Assembly (NCBI GenBank): GCA_964618215.1
Contig: CAZTZE010000019.1
Span: 1 to 64,000 of the forward strand
DNA from: CG2-30-58-95 sp964618215
GTDB lineage: Bacteria > Chloroflexota > Anaerolineae > Anaerolineales > Villigracilaceae
DNA length: 64,000 nucleotides
Reading direction: 5' to 3'
The notes under the pieces were generated by a model. That model did not search any database, was not told the DNA's origin, and saw nothing but the letters and a program-made list of their open reading frames with translations. Each line of letters opens with the position of its first letter. Positions within the stretch are counted from its first letter, which is position 1. This document shows, piece after piece, positions 17,131 through 24,568 of this stretch. Both the position numbers and the translations under genes were made by a program.

Positions 17131-18719
17131 AACAGATTTTACTGGCTGCCATTGCGCTCCTGCTGGCCATTATCGCCTGCGGCCCCGCGGTCACGCCGAC
17201 ACCAGCGCCGCCGCCCACTTCAACTCCACAATCCGCAATCCCAAACCCGCAATTTACCATCGCCATCGAATACGCCATCCCCGGCGTGGCTGCGGCCTAC
17301 GCCCCCACCAGCGTGACCTATGCCAAACCGCAGCCAATCTTCGGCATGTGGGGTCTCATCGAGCCGCAGCCCGGTCAGTACAACTGGAAGCCATTGGACG
17401 ACCTCGTAATTGAGTATCAATCCGCCGGCTTCAGTGGGATTCAACTGCTCATCACCGCCGAATCGCCCTGGGCTTCAGTCAAGCCGCCCTCCCTGCTCAA
17501 CCCCGGCAACACCTTCCCGAAGGAAGAGCATCGCGACGCCTACGCCGCGTTCGTGACCAGATTTGTGGAACGTTATGACGGCGACGGCGTGGATGACGCG
17601 CCCGGCCTGTTGTATCCGATCCATCACTATGGTATCGAGCGCGAGTTCACCGGCTTTTGGCCGGGCAGCGCGGAGGATTACGTGCGCCTGCTGCGTATCG
17701 CCTATCCCACCATCCACGCCGCCGACCCGCAAGCCGCAGTGTTGACGGTTGCGATTCTGATGGTGGATGTGTTCGACGGCAACCCAGACGCAGCCGAATT
17801 GCAGCGCCGCCTCACCACGCCCATCACCAGCATCCGCAAGAGCGTGCCCGAGATCCAGACCATCCTGGCCGCCTGCGATGCTTATGACATTATAGACTTC
17901 CATAGTCTGGGAGATTACACCGAGATTCCGCCCACCGCCGCCTGGCTGCGAGAGCAATTGCAAACCAACGGCTGCCGCGAGAAGCCGCTCTGGATCGGGG
18001 ATGCCTTCAGCATGTCAGCACTGATAGGTTACGGCGACCGCCAGTTCTGGCCAGCCACCGTCGGGACCCGCGAGCGTGTCATTGATACACTGAAACTTGT
18101 AGCCGACCCGAGCGCCGCCGGGCACGCGGAGGCCAAAACCTGGTTGTATGCACAAATGGCAAGCGGACTGGTGAAGAAGATCGTCGTCTCGGCCGGCGAG
18201 GGGCTGCTCGGTATCAACATCGGCAACCTCGAAGACTGGAAGACCAGCCTGCCTGCTGCGGATGCCTTGGCCGTGCCGTTAGTTGGGACTTCGATGTTCA
18301 TGGGGATGATAAACACCAGCGTGACCGCGCGGCGCTCCGGTGAGAGCCTACCCAACTATCGCAAGACTGGCGACCCGCGCCCGGCGTTTTATGCCATAAA
18401 ACTCGTGAACGAAAAAATCAAGGATTTCACCTCGGTGGAAAAACTCGACCTCGCCGCGAGTGTATGGGCCTATCGCTTCGAGACTTCCTCCAGCCCACTC
18501 TGGGTGCTGTGGTACAACGACGGGAAACTGTACTTCCCCGGCGAGACCCCACCCTCTGTAATAGTGGAATTACCCTTCGACGCCGCCAGCGCACTTATCA
18601 CCCGCACGCCAACCGAGGCGGGGCAAAGCCAGCCCGAAACGCAAACGCTCGAAGCGGCGGACGGGGTATTGACCTTGACCCTCGATTCGACTCCCGTCTT
18701 CGTCCAGCCCGCGCCGTAA
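17127..18719 (+). CDS. lipoprotein with TIM-barrel glycoside-hydrolase-like domain
   Basis: Starting at the TTG at 17127 (overlapping the previous stop as TTGA) gives a perfect lipoprotein signal, KQILLAAIALLLAIIACG; an upstream in-frame ATG would add a hydrophilic tail inside the previous gene. About 530 residues. FGMWGLIEPQPGQYNW is typical of the first strand-helix unit of clan GH-A barrels, with an acid candidate in HYGIEREFTGF. It may act on polysaccharide outside the cell, but no catalytic pair is certain. A Thr/Pro linker with short repeats (TSTPQSAIPNPQF) follows the lipid anchor. Confidence 0.65.
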   Translation: MKQILLAAIALLLAIIACGPAVTPTPAPPPTSTPQSAIPNPQFTIAIEYAIPGVAAAYAPTSVTYAKPQPIFGMWGLIEPQPGQYNWKPLDDLVIEYQSAGFSGIQLLITAESPWASVKPPSLLNPGNTFPKEEHRDAYAAFVTRFVERYDGDGVDDAPGLLYPIHHYGIEREFTGFWPGSAEDYVRLLRIAYPTIHAADPQAAVLTVAILMVDVFDGNPDAAELQRRLTTPITSIRKSVPEIQTILAACDAYDIIDFHSLGDYTEIPPTAAWLREQLQTNGCREKPLWIGDAFSMSALIGYGDRQFWPATVGTRERVIDTLKLVADPSAAGHAEAKTWLYAQMASGLVKKIVVSAGEGLLGINIGNLEDWKTSLPAADALAVPLVGTSMFMGMINTSVTARRSGESLPNYRKTGDPRPAFYAIKLVNEKIKDFTSVEKLDLAASVWAYRFETSSSPLWVLWYNDGKLYFPGETPPSVIVELPFDAASALITRTPTEAGQSQPETQTLEAADGVLTLTLDSTPVFVQPAP

Positions 18720-18722
18720 CAC

Positions 18723-19811
18723 TTGGAGAAGAACCTGAAATTCAAGGCTCGCTTAACCATCTTGCTCGTCGCCCTGCTTCTGTCCCTGGCCTGCGGCAGC
18801 GGCACCCCTTCTGCCCCGGTAACCCCCACCCAGGCCTCTCAACTTGCAGCTTCGCAACTCGCAAATCCTAACTCGCAATTCGGCATCGCCGGCCTCATTC
18901 CGCGCAACTTTCCAGACTCGTTTGCCGCGGATTGGATCAACCTGTACGAGACTCTGCCGGAAACCGGGGATTTGCTCGGCACGTATACGGCCTGGACGGA
19001 TTCGCCCGAAACGGCAGGGCAGATACCGGTTGTAGTCAGCACTGTTTTCGCGCTGGCAACGCGTTATCAATTCACGCCGTTGGTCGCCCTCAGCTTCTTC
19101 CGCGACGATCCGGACGGTGGGCTGGAGCCGCTACTTTCGTTATCCGACGTTGGCGACCGGGCAAAATTCCAACAAGTGGCTGTTGCAATCGCCGAGAAAT
19201 ATACTCCCCCATTCCTGGCGCTGGGCGTCGAGGTCAACAGCTATTACGAGCGCGGCCCATCGGATTTCGATAATTTTGTAAGTCTCTATGCCGAGACGTA
19301 CGATGCCATCAAAGCCATCTCACCGGACACAAAAGTTTTCACGATCTTTCAATACGAGAGGCTGCGCGGCGGTCAATTCTTCTCAGGCGATGATCAAAAT
19401 CCAGCACAATGGGAGGTGATAGATCGCTTCAAGAGTCGCCTCGACCTGGCTGCTTTTACGACTTACCCCTTCCTGCTCTACGCCTCTCCCGCCGACCTCC
19501 CCGCTGACTACTACACCGAAATCGCCAAACACACCTCCCTACCGGTGGCTTTCACGGAGATCGGCTGGCCGTCTGAGCCGTTGGGGCCTGCGCCAGATTC
19601 TCCCTACGGAGGCAGCCAAGACGAACAGGTTGCCTTCGCCCGCCGTTTCTTTGAGTTGACAACAGGCTTGAAGCTCTCCCTTGCCCTGTGGTCCTTCCCC
19701 CACGATCCATCGGGAGAGATCAACCCCGCGTTTCTCAGCATATCCTTACGACACAATGATGGTACTCCAAAGCTTGCGTTGAGCGTCTGGCAAGAAATGA
19801 TCAAGAGATAG
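18723..19811 (+). CDS. lipoprotein with TIM-barrel (clan GH-A-like) domain
   Basis: About 362 residues, read from the TTG at 18723, three bases after the previous stop. The lipobox LSLACG sets Cys near residue 20. The barrel has two well placed acids: ALGVEVNSYYE (likely acid/base Glu) and AFTEIGWPSE (likely nucleophile Glu, resembling the GH17 and GH53 motif). It looks related to its upstream neighbour, and the two may act on the same substrate. The linker has a near-repeat, SQLAASQLANPNSQ, coded by low-complexity DNA. The start codon is uncertain. Confidence 0.65.
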   Translation: MEKNLKFKARLTILLVALLLSLACGSGTPSAPVTPTQASQLAASQLANPNSQFGIAGLIPRNFPDSFAADWINLYETLPETGDLLGTYTAWTDSPETAGQIPVVVSTVFALATRYQFTPLVALSFFRDDPDGGLEPLLSLSDVGDRAKFQQVAVAIAEKYTPPFLALGVEVNSYYERGPSDFDNFVSLYAETYDAIKAISPDTKVFTIFQYERLRGGQFFSGDDQNPAQWEVIDRFKSRLDLAAFTTYPFLLYASPADLPADYYTEIAKHTSLPVAFTEIGWPSEPLGPAPDSPYGGSQDEQVAFARRFFELTTGLKLSLALWSFPHDPSGEINPAFLSISLRHNDGTPKLALSVWQEMIKR

Positions 19812-19996
19812 GACTTGATCTCAACAAATTACCTGTTTCAATTGTATAATATCAGTAGCTTCTCAAGAAGATAGGGGCTGAGGATTTGCCGAAGGCCTAC
19901 TCAGCGAACAGGCATCGCCAGTTCTCAAATCCTCGATCTTAACCAGATTATTCAGATGCTACCAACACCAACACAATCAACCCAGGAGGCGAGACA
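19812..19996. other. intergenic region upstream of the CBS gene
   Basis: Contains TGTATAAT near 19845 (possible -10) and an inverted pair GAGGATTTG / CAAATCCTC (from about 19879 to 19933). A clear GGAGG precedes the GTG start of the next gene. Nothing else seen. Confidence 0.35.
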
Positions 19997-20440
19997 GTGA
20001 AAACCATCAATCAAGTTTTGAAAGAAAAAGGGAGCGAGATCTGGGCGACTACGCCAAACAAGTTGGTCATTGATGCCCTGCAAGTGATGGCGGATAAGGA
20101 CATTGGGGCCTTGCTCGTCATGGATGGCGAGAAACTGGTTGGCATCTTCTCAGAACGAGATTACGCCCGCAAAGTGATCTTGAAAGGCAAGTCCTCGAAG
20201 GAGCTGGCTGTTCGAGAGGTGATGTCCTCCCATATTTACTACATCACTCCCGATATTACCTGCGAGCAGGCGCTCGCTCTAATGACCCAAAAACACGTCC
20301 GACATCTGCCGGTCCTGGATGGCAACAAACTGATCGGGGTTGTCTCGATCGGCGACCTGGTCAAGGCTGTCATTGCCCAACAGAAGCAAGTCATAGACCG
20401 GCTGGAAAAACACATTCTCGAGACCACCAGCATTACATAG
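19997..20440 (+). CDS. CBS-domain pair protein
   Basis: 147 residues consisting of two CBS motifs (about 8-65 and 75-135), each with the conserved D-I-G-A-L-L and V-G-I-F-S-E-R-D-Y / I-G-V-V-S-I-G-D-L ends. Such stand-alone Bateman modules bind adenine nucleotides and sense energy state. The start is GTG after AGGAGG. It is convergent with mltG, separated by a strong inverted repeat. No partner enzyme is adjacent. Confidence 0.9.
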   Translation: MKTINQVLKEKGSEIWATTPNKLVIDALQVMADKDIGALLVMDGEKLVGIFSERDYARKVILKGKSSKELAVREVMSSHIYYITPDITCEQALALMTQKHVRHLPVLDGNKLIGVVSIGDLVKAVIAQQKQVIDRLEKHILETTSIT

Positions 20441-20484
20441 AACCCTTATCACGAGAGACGTATCATCTCGATAAATCGGGGCAT

Positions 20485-20547
20485 AAGGTGACAGTCACCT
20501 GAAATTTCAGGGCTTTTACTCGCTCAAGAACAGGTGACTGTCACCTT
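20485..20547. repeat. 17-bp perfect inverted repeat built of GGTGACAGTCACC units
   Basis: AAGGTGACAGTCACCTG (20485-20501) and CAGGTGACTGTCACCTT (20531-20547) are exact inverted copies, and each arm is itself a palindrome. It sits between two convergent genes. The word resembles REP-type units mobilised by RAYT transposases in other bacteria (inference). Confidence 0.75.
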
Positions 20548-20554
20548 GTCTGAT

Positions 20555-21664
20555 TTACGGGCAGGCGTTCTGTATGTGCTGCTCAAACGTCTCGGCGAAG
20601 GCGTGACGACCGGAGCCATCACACTGGGCGCGGAAATAGTAATAGACGGTCTGCACCGGATTGACTACAGCCTGTAAGGCGCTCAGGCTGGGGTTACTGA
20701 TCGGCGCGGGTGGGAAACCAGTGTTCTGATAAGTATTGTACGGGGATTGCACCCGCAAATCTTCCAAACTTAGCGGATTTGTCCACCATGTGCCCTGGGC
20801 AGTGTTATAGCCCAGGGCATATTGGATCGTGGGATCGCTATCCAATTTCATGCCGATGGCAATGCGATTCAAGAAGACCGAAGCGATGGCTGGCTGTTCA
20901 TCTTCCAACATCGCCTCGCGCTGGACGATAGAGGCGAGTATGACACCCTGATAGATACTTAGATTCTGCCGCGCAAAGCCTTCTTTCAATTCCGGCTTGA
21001 GATAGAAATCGAAATTCTGGAGCAATATTGATACCAGCTGCTCCGCCGAGGTGCTGCGCGGCAGGCTGTAGGTATCCGGGAAGAGAAAGCCTTCGGCAGA
21101 GGCGCCAGCCGGTAAAAAGTCGGGGAGAGCATACGGAGAGCGCGCCGCTGAAAGGAAGGCCTCGGGAGTGATGTTCAGGCCGGAGGTCGGGAGCGAGGCG
21201 GCGATCTCCTCCATCCGCCAGCCAGGCAGGACGACGAAGGTAACCTCAGAGGGCGTGGCGTCCTGCAGCGCATGGGCAATCTGGATGGCGGTCATCGCCG
21301 GGCTGAGTTCATAATTGCCAGCCTGCACGGATGTATCCAATCCCGTCCAGACCAAATAAATGCGGAAGGTTTGCGCCGCGCGGATCAGACCGGCTGCCTG
21401 CAAGCGATTCGAGATAGTGGAGACCGAATCGCCCATCTCGATGACGAAAATCTGTCCCGGCCCATTCGGATCGCGCGGGATGGTCAGATCACCGGCATTC
21501 CACAAGAGCGAGGCTGAATAACTGAAGCGCTGCCAGGCGCTCAAGTACGGGCTGGGCGGGCCGTAAGACCCGGCTGCCAGAACAGGGATGAACAGGATGG
21601 ATGCAAGAACTCCAATGGCAAGGAAGAGCAGAAGGACAAAGGAGAGACAGGAATGGCGTTTCAT
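20555..21664 (-). CDS. mltG: endolytic murein transglycosylase MltG (YceG family)
   Basis: 369 residues. An N-terminal membrane segment is followed by a LysM-like subdomain (IFVIEMGDSVSTISNRL) and the YceG catalytic domain: ILASIVQREA with the catalytic Glu, ASVFLNRI, LDSDPTIQYALG and the hallmark YNTYQNTGFPPAPISNP. It cuts nascent glycan strands at the membrane and limits chain length. It lies in front of ruvX in the same direction, as in many bacteria. Complete. Confidence 0.95.
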   Translation of the reverse strand: MKRHSCLSFVLLLFLAIGVLASILFIPVLAAGSYGPPSPYLSAWQRFSYSASLLWNAGDLTIPRDPNGPGQIFVIEMGDSVSTISNRLQAAGLIRAAQTFRIYLVWTGLDTSVQAGNYELSPAMTAIQIAHALQDATPSEVTFVVLPGWRMEEIAASLPTSGLNITPEAFLSAARSPYALPDFLPAGASAEGFLFPDTYSLPRSTSAEQLVSILLQNFDFYLKPELKEGFARQNLSIYQGVILASIVQREAMLEDEQPAIASVFLNRIAIGMKLDSDPTIQYALGYNTAQGTWWTNPLSLEDLRVQSPYNTYQNTGFPPAPISNPSLSALQAVVNPVQTVYYYFRAQCDGSGRHAFAETFEQHIQNACP

Positions 21665-21665
21665 G

Positions 21666-21709
21666 AGTTGCGGGTTAGGGGGTGCGGGTTAGGAATTGCG
21701 GGTTAGGAG
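21666..21709. repeat. three tandem 14-bp units upstream of mltG
   Basis: TGCGGGTTAGG followed by three variable bases, three times in a row. The last copy overlaps the 3' end of ruvX. Short slippage-type repeat. Confidence 0.7.
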
Positions 21710-22119
21710 GTAGGAAGCGCGTCAAGGTAGGATTGCAGGAGGATGGTTGCCGCCAGATCATCAAGATGCCCGGCGCGTTTTTTGCGTGAAGCGCCCATCG
21801 CGATCCGGGCGGTGCGGGCATCCTGAGTGGTAAAAGCCTCGTCCCATAGTATCACCGGAATGCTCGTCTGCACACGTAGGGCGGCAGCAAAGCGGGCGGA
21901 GCGACGCCCCTCGAAGGTCGGGGAGCCATGCTCGTCCAATGACTGGCCGACGACGATCAAGCCGGCTTCGTACGCGGCAGCCTGCCCGGCGACAGTTGCG
22001 GCGTCAATGAGGCGCGAGACATGCGGGATAACCGCAAGTGGGTTGGCAATTGTTCCCGTCGGGTCGCTGATTGCCAGGCCGAGGCGTTTGGAACCGGGGT
22101 CAACGGCGAGGATTCTCAT
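21703..22119 (-). CDS. ruvX: RuvX/YqgF pre-16S rRNA nuclease
   Basis: 138 residues, RNase H-like fold. RILAVDPGSKRLGLAISD gives the first catalytic Asp; LIVVGQSLDEHGSP, WDEAFTTQDA and a C-terminal DDLAATILLQSYLD with the last acids are all present. The family trims the 5' end of 16S rRNA. Genomic link to mltG is conserved. Complete; the C-terminus is slightly extended into the tandem repeat at 21666-21709. Confidence 0.93.
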   Translation of the reverse strand: MRILAVDPGSKRLGLAISDPTGTIANPLAVIPHVSRLIDAATVAGQAAAYEAGLIVVGQSLDEHGSPTFEGRRSARFAAALRVQTSIPVILWDEAFTTQDARTARIAMGASRKKRAGHLDDLAATILLQSYLDALPTS

Positions 22120-22141
22120 ATCGAAGAGGCGTTAAACACGA

Positions 22142-22167
22142 GTGGAGCGGATTGTTAATCCGCTTTC
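22142..22167. repeat. 26-bp palindromic repeat, copy 1
   Basis: Contains GCGGATTGTTAATCCGC, flanked by GTGGA and TTTC. Two more copies in opposite orientation lie at 31671-31696 and 31703-31728, and a related hairpin at 53364-53390. Confidence 0.75.
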
Positions 22168-22190
22168 AAGGTTTTTAGGGAAACTAAAAT

Positions 22191-23681
22191 TCATGTGTTT
22201 ATTTGGATGCGAAATTGCAGAAATGGCAACCACGGCCACCAAGATGGGACGAGGTGGATTTGCGGCGGCGAGGCCAGTGGGAGAATGGATTCCAGACGCT
22301 GGCTGGCCTGGGCGGGAGGTAATCCCTGCACGGCGCGGCTTATGGTGAACAGATTGATATTTGGCTTGAGCCTGCGGCTGACCAGGATTTCGAAGCGAGT
22401 CGCGCCGTCAGCCTGAGAGACCGGCCCACCGGCCAGCTCGATGGTCAGTGTATCCGCGACGGGGAGCAGGTCACTCGCCAGCCCCACATCCAGCGCAGCC
22501 GCGGCCAGCGTTTTCAGGTCAGAAGCCAGAACGTATTGGATGGAAAATTCCGCCTGCATGGTGAGGGCCAACGCCTCACCCGCCCGGCCCTCAGCCGGCA
22601 GGTAGGTTTCGCCTAAAACGTGATTAATGGCAAGCGTTTCCGGGAAAAGCAAATCGCCAGGAGCGAGCCGTGTGGCAAACTGATCCAGCGCCTTCTGGCG
22701 CAGATCGGTCAGGAGCGCCTCGCGCAGGAGAGCGCGGTCGCCGGCAGTGGGCATGGAAACAGTGCGCTCAGCTCCGGCGCTGGTCGGTTGCGGATTGGTG
22801 ACTGCCAAATGGGGGCCAAGGCTGCCCTGGATGGCTATCAGAGCATCCGCCGGCAGATTCCCAGCCGAGCCTGGCTCAAATGCTTGAATTGGAATATCAA
22901 TCGTCTCACCGACGCCAGCCGCCACGACGCCATCTTGCTTGGTGACGAAGCGAATGGCAGGTTCAGTCGTGGTTCGGATCACCGTCCCGGCCGGGATGCC
23001 GATCACGGAGGTGGTCAGGTTGCGGAAACGAGCGACGCCCTGGGCCGGCTTATCGGGAACCGAGGCCTGGCCCGAGGCCTGAGCAGACTGGCTGCCTTCC
23101 ACCACCATCGAAAGCCGAAGAGCAGGCAGGTTTCCAGCCACGTTGACCGATGTCACCTTTTGGCTGGCGCTCACGCTGAGGGTCAGGCTCTGTTCTTGCA
23201 TCTTCGGATCGAGAGAGATGCTCGCCGAGGGGACGAACAACAACACAATCGCCAAAACCGCCACAACTGCCAGAGAAAAAAACGTGAGGCGCACGGCAGG
23301 GCGGGCAAGCCAGGCTGGTTCTGGGGGGTAAGCCTCGGCACGGAGTCCCTGCAGATCGGGACGTGGAGCGCGGCGGGCAGGTTTAGGTCGCAAAGCCGGA
23401 TTCTGCCAGGCTTTGGCTTGGGCCTCGGCGGTAGTCACAAAGACCGGCAGCCCCAATTCCTTTGCCACCCTGCGGATTTCGGTCGAGCGCGTCACCAATC
23501 CAAGCTGCGCGCCGAGGCTGGCAGCATGCCTCTGGAGCAAGATCAGGTCGAGGCTCCGATCGAGGACCCGCTTTCGCGTCGGCCAAACGAGCAAAATGCG
23601 CGCCGTCTTGGCCGACGACATTTTGTCGCGGACGGAGACGACATTATCGTGCAATTCCAATTGGATTACCTGGGTTTTCAT
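22191..23681 (-). CDS. membrane-anchored protein with baseplate-J-like domain
   Basis: 496 residues. The N-terminal 130 residues look cytoplasmic, with an alpha/beta pattern (ARILLVWPTRKRVLDRSLDL, QLGLVTRSTEIRRVAKELG). One membrane segment lies near 132-152 (FFSLAVVAVLAIVLLFVP). The outside part carries a baseplate-J-like region: GVARFRNLTTSVIGIPAGT, then IPIQAFEPGSAGNLPA and VTNPQPTSAGAERTV. Such proteins are common beside ruvX in Chloroflexota; they are not phage genes in this setting. Function unknown; an envelope adaptor is possible. Confidence 0.7.
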   Translation of the reverse strand: MKTQVIQLELHDNVVSVRDKMSSAKTARILLVWPTRKRVLDRSLDLILLQRHAASLGAQLGLVTRSTEIRRVAKELGLPVFVTTAEAQAKAWQNPALRPKPARRAPRPDLQGLRAEAYPPEPAWLARPAVRLTFFSLAVVAVLAIVLLFVPSASISLDPKMQEQSLTLSVSASQKVTSVNVAGNLPALRLSMVVEGSQSAQASGQASVPDKPAQGVARFRNLTTSVIGIPAGTVIRTTTEPAIRFVTKQDGVVAAGVGETIDIPIQAFEPGSAGNLPADALIAIQGSLGPHLAVTNPQPTSAGAERTVSMPTAGDRALLREALLTDLRQKALDQFATRLAPGDLLFPETLAINHVLGETYLPAEGRAGEALALTMQAEFSIQYVLASDLKTLAAAALDVGLASDLLPVADTLTIELAGGPVSQADGATRFEILVSRRLKPNINLFTISRAVQGLPPAQASQRLESILPLASPPQIHLVPSWWPWLPFLQFRIQINT

Positions 23682-23704
23682 CTCCCCTGATTATAACGGC
23701 TCAA

Positions 23705-23733
23705 GACCCCGTTTTCTCGGAGAAAACGGGGTC
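23705..23733. repeat. perfect 14-bp hairpin
   Basis: GACCCCGTTTTCTC, one base, GAGAAAACGGGGTC. It could terminate transcription in either direction. A similar hairpin (CTCCCCCCATTTTC) occurs inside alaS at 25702-25732, so it is also an interspersed element. Confidence 0.75.
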
Positions 23734-23791
23734 TCTATCCAAACAGGACTGTTTTTCTTTCTCATTCACGATTTGGATCTCTTCAGCAAGT

Positions 23792-24217
23792 TTACGCGCT
23801 CAAGAAATTCTGCTCGATTTCTTGAATCAGGATTGGTAGGTTGGGAGAATCAAAACTCAAGCCTGGCGCAGGCACGCGGTGGCGTTTGATGTCTGGAGGA
23901 ATATGTTTGTGATGGGGATGGGTGCTGGCCAGTTCTGGCATGTTAGCGTGCGGCCACGAATCATACCACCATAGTTCTTCGCCATCTTTCCATAATTCGT
24001 AGCCATAGCGTTCGATTTGCTGTCGCCGCGCGTTTACGACCTCAAGCGCGCGCAAAACCAAGCCAAGCCCAAAGTGAATTTCACCGCGCACGACAGCCGT
24101 CATTGGGCCGGTGTGAGCAACCACGAGCGTTGATATCTGAATGCAAAGGAAAGTATCTGGCAGGCTGTAGATAAACTTCTCATAATCGGCGATAGACCCC
24201 AGGGGATGTGCAGACAT
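23792..24217 (-). CDS. TumE-type toxin (DUF6516-like)
   Basis: 141 residues. The YDSWPHANMPELASTHPHHKH stretch (Asp, then His-rich) is the hallmark of the TumE/DUF6516 toxin group, and the partner gene just upstream has the expected size. The mode of action is not shown by the sequence. One base separates it from the antitoxin gene. The N-terminus begins MSAHPLGSIADYEKF; a slightly longer start is not available without entering the antitoxin. Confidence 0.65.
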   Translation of the reverse strand: MSAHPLGSIADYEKFIYSLPDTFLCIQISTLVVAHTGPMTAVVRGEIHFGLGLVLRALEVVNARRQQIERYGYELWKDGEELWWYDSWPHANMPELASTHPHHKHIPPDIKRHRVPAPGLSFDSPNLPILIQEIEQNFLSA

Positions 24218-24218
24218 A

Positions 24219-24491
24219 TTAAGCAGGAAGCGGCGCAGAGTTCAATGCGGTCAGCACTGGCTCAACCTGTCGATCGAGCAATAGCTGGTACTCGGACTCG
24301 CGAGCCTGGAGTATCTCGTACAGCCCAATCCATTCCAAGAGTTCCAAGCGTTGCTTGATCTTACCCTCTTTAACTAGTCGATAAAACGGGCCTGACCGCA
24401 GACGATACTTGCGCTCGAACTCACGCAAGCGATCTTCGATGCCTTGCATATCCAAGATAAGGAGAATAAGATCTTTATCGCGTTCGCTCAT
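24219..24491 (-). CDS. antitoxin of the TumE-type module
   Basis: 90 residues, helical and charged: a coiled-coil-like LREFERKYRLRSG region and a long middle helix (KIKQRLELLEWIGLYEIL). The size and position immediately before the toxin agree with TumA-type antitoxins. No DNA-binding motif is obvious. It is the first gene of the two-gene unit. Confidence 0.6.
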   Translation of the reverse strand: MSERDKDLILLILDMQGIEDRLREFERKYRLRSGPFYRLVKEGKIKQRLELLEWIGLYEILQARESEYQLLLDRQVEPVLTALNSAPLPA

Positions 24492-24568
24492 CTTGCGCCT
24501 CTTTTGCCGCCATTATATCACGCGAGACCAAGAGGGTGGAAATCGCCACCAGGGTTTTCCATAAGAGG

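Noticed and set aside
22620..23690. + strand frame antisense to the baseplate-J-like gene
   Set aside because: No start signals and no recognisable domain; the minus-strand gene has a membrane segment and family match.
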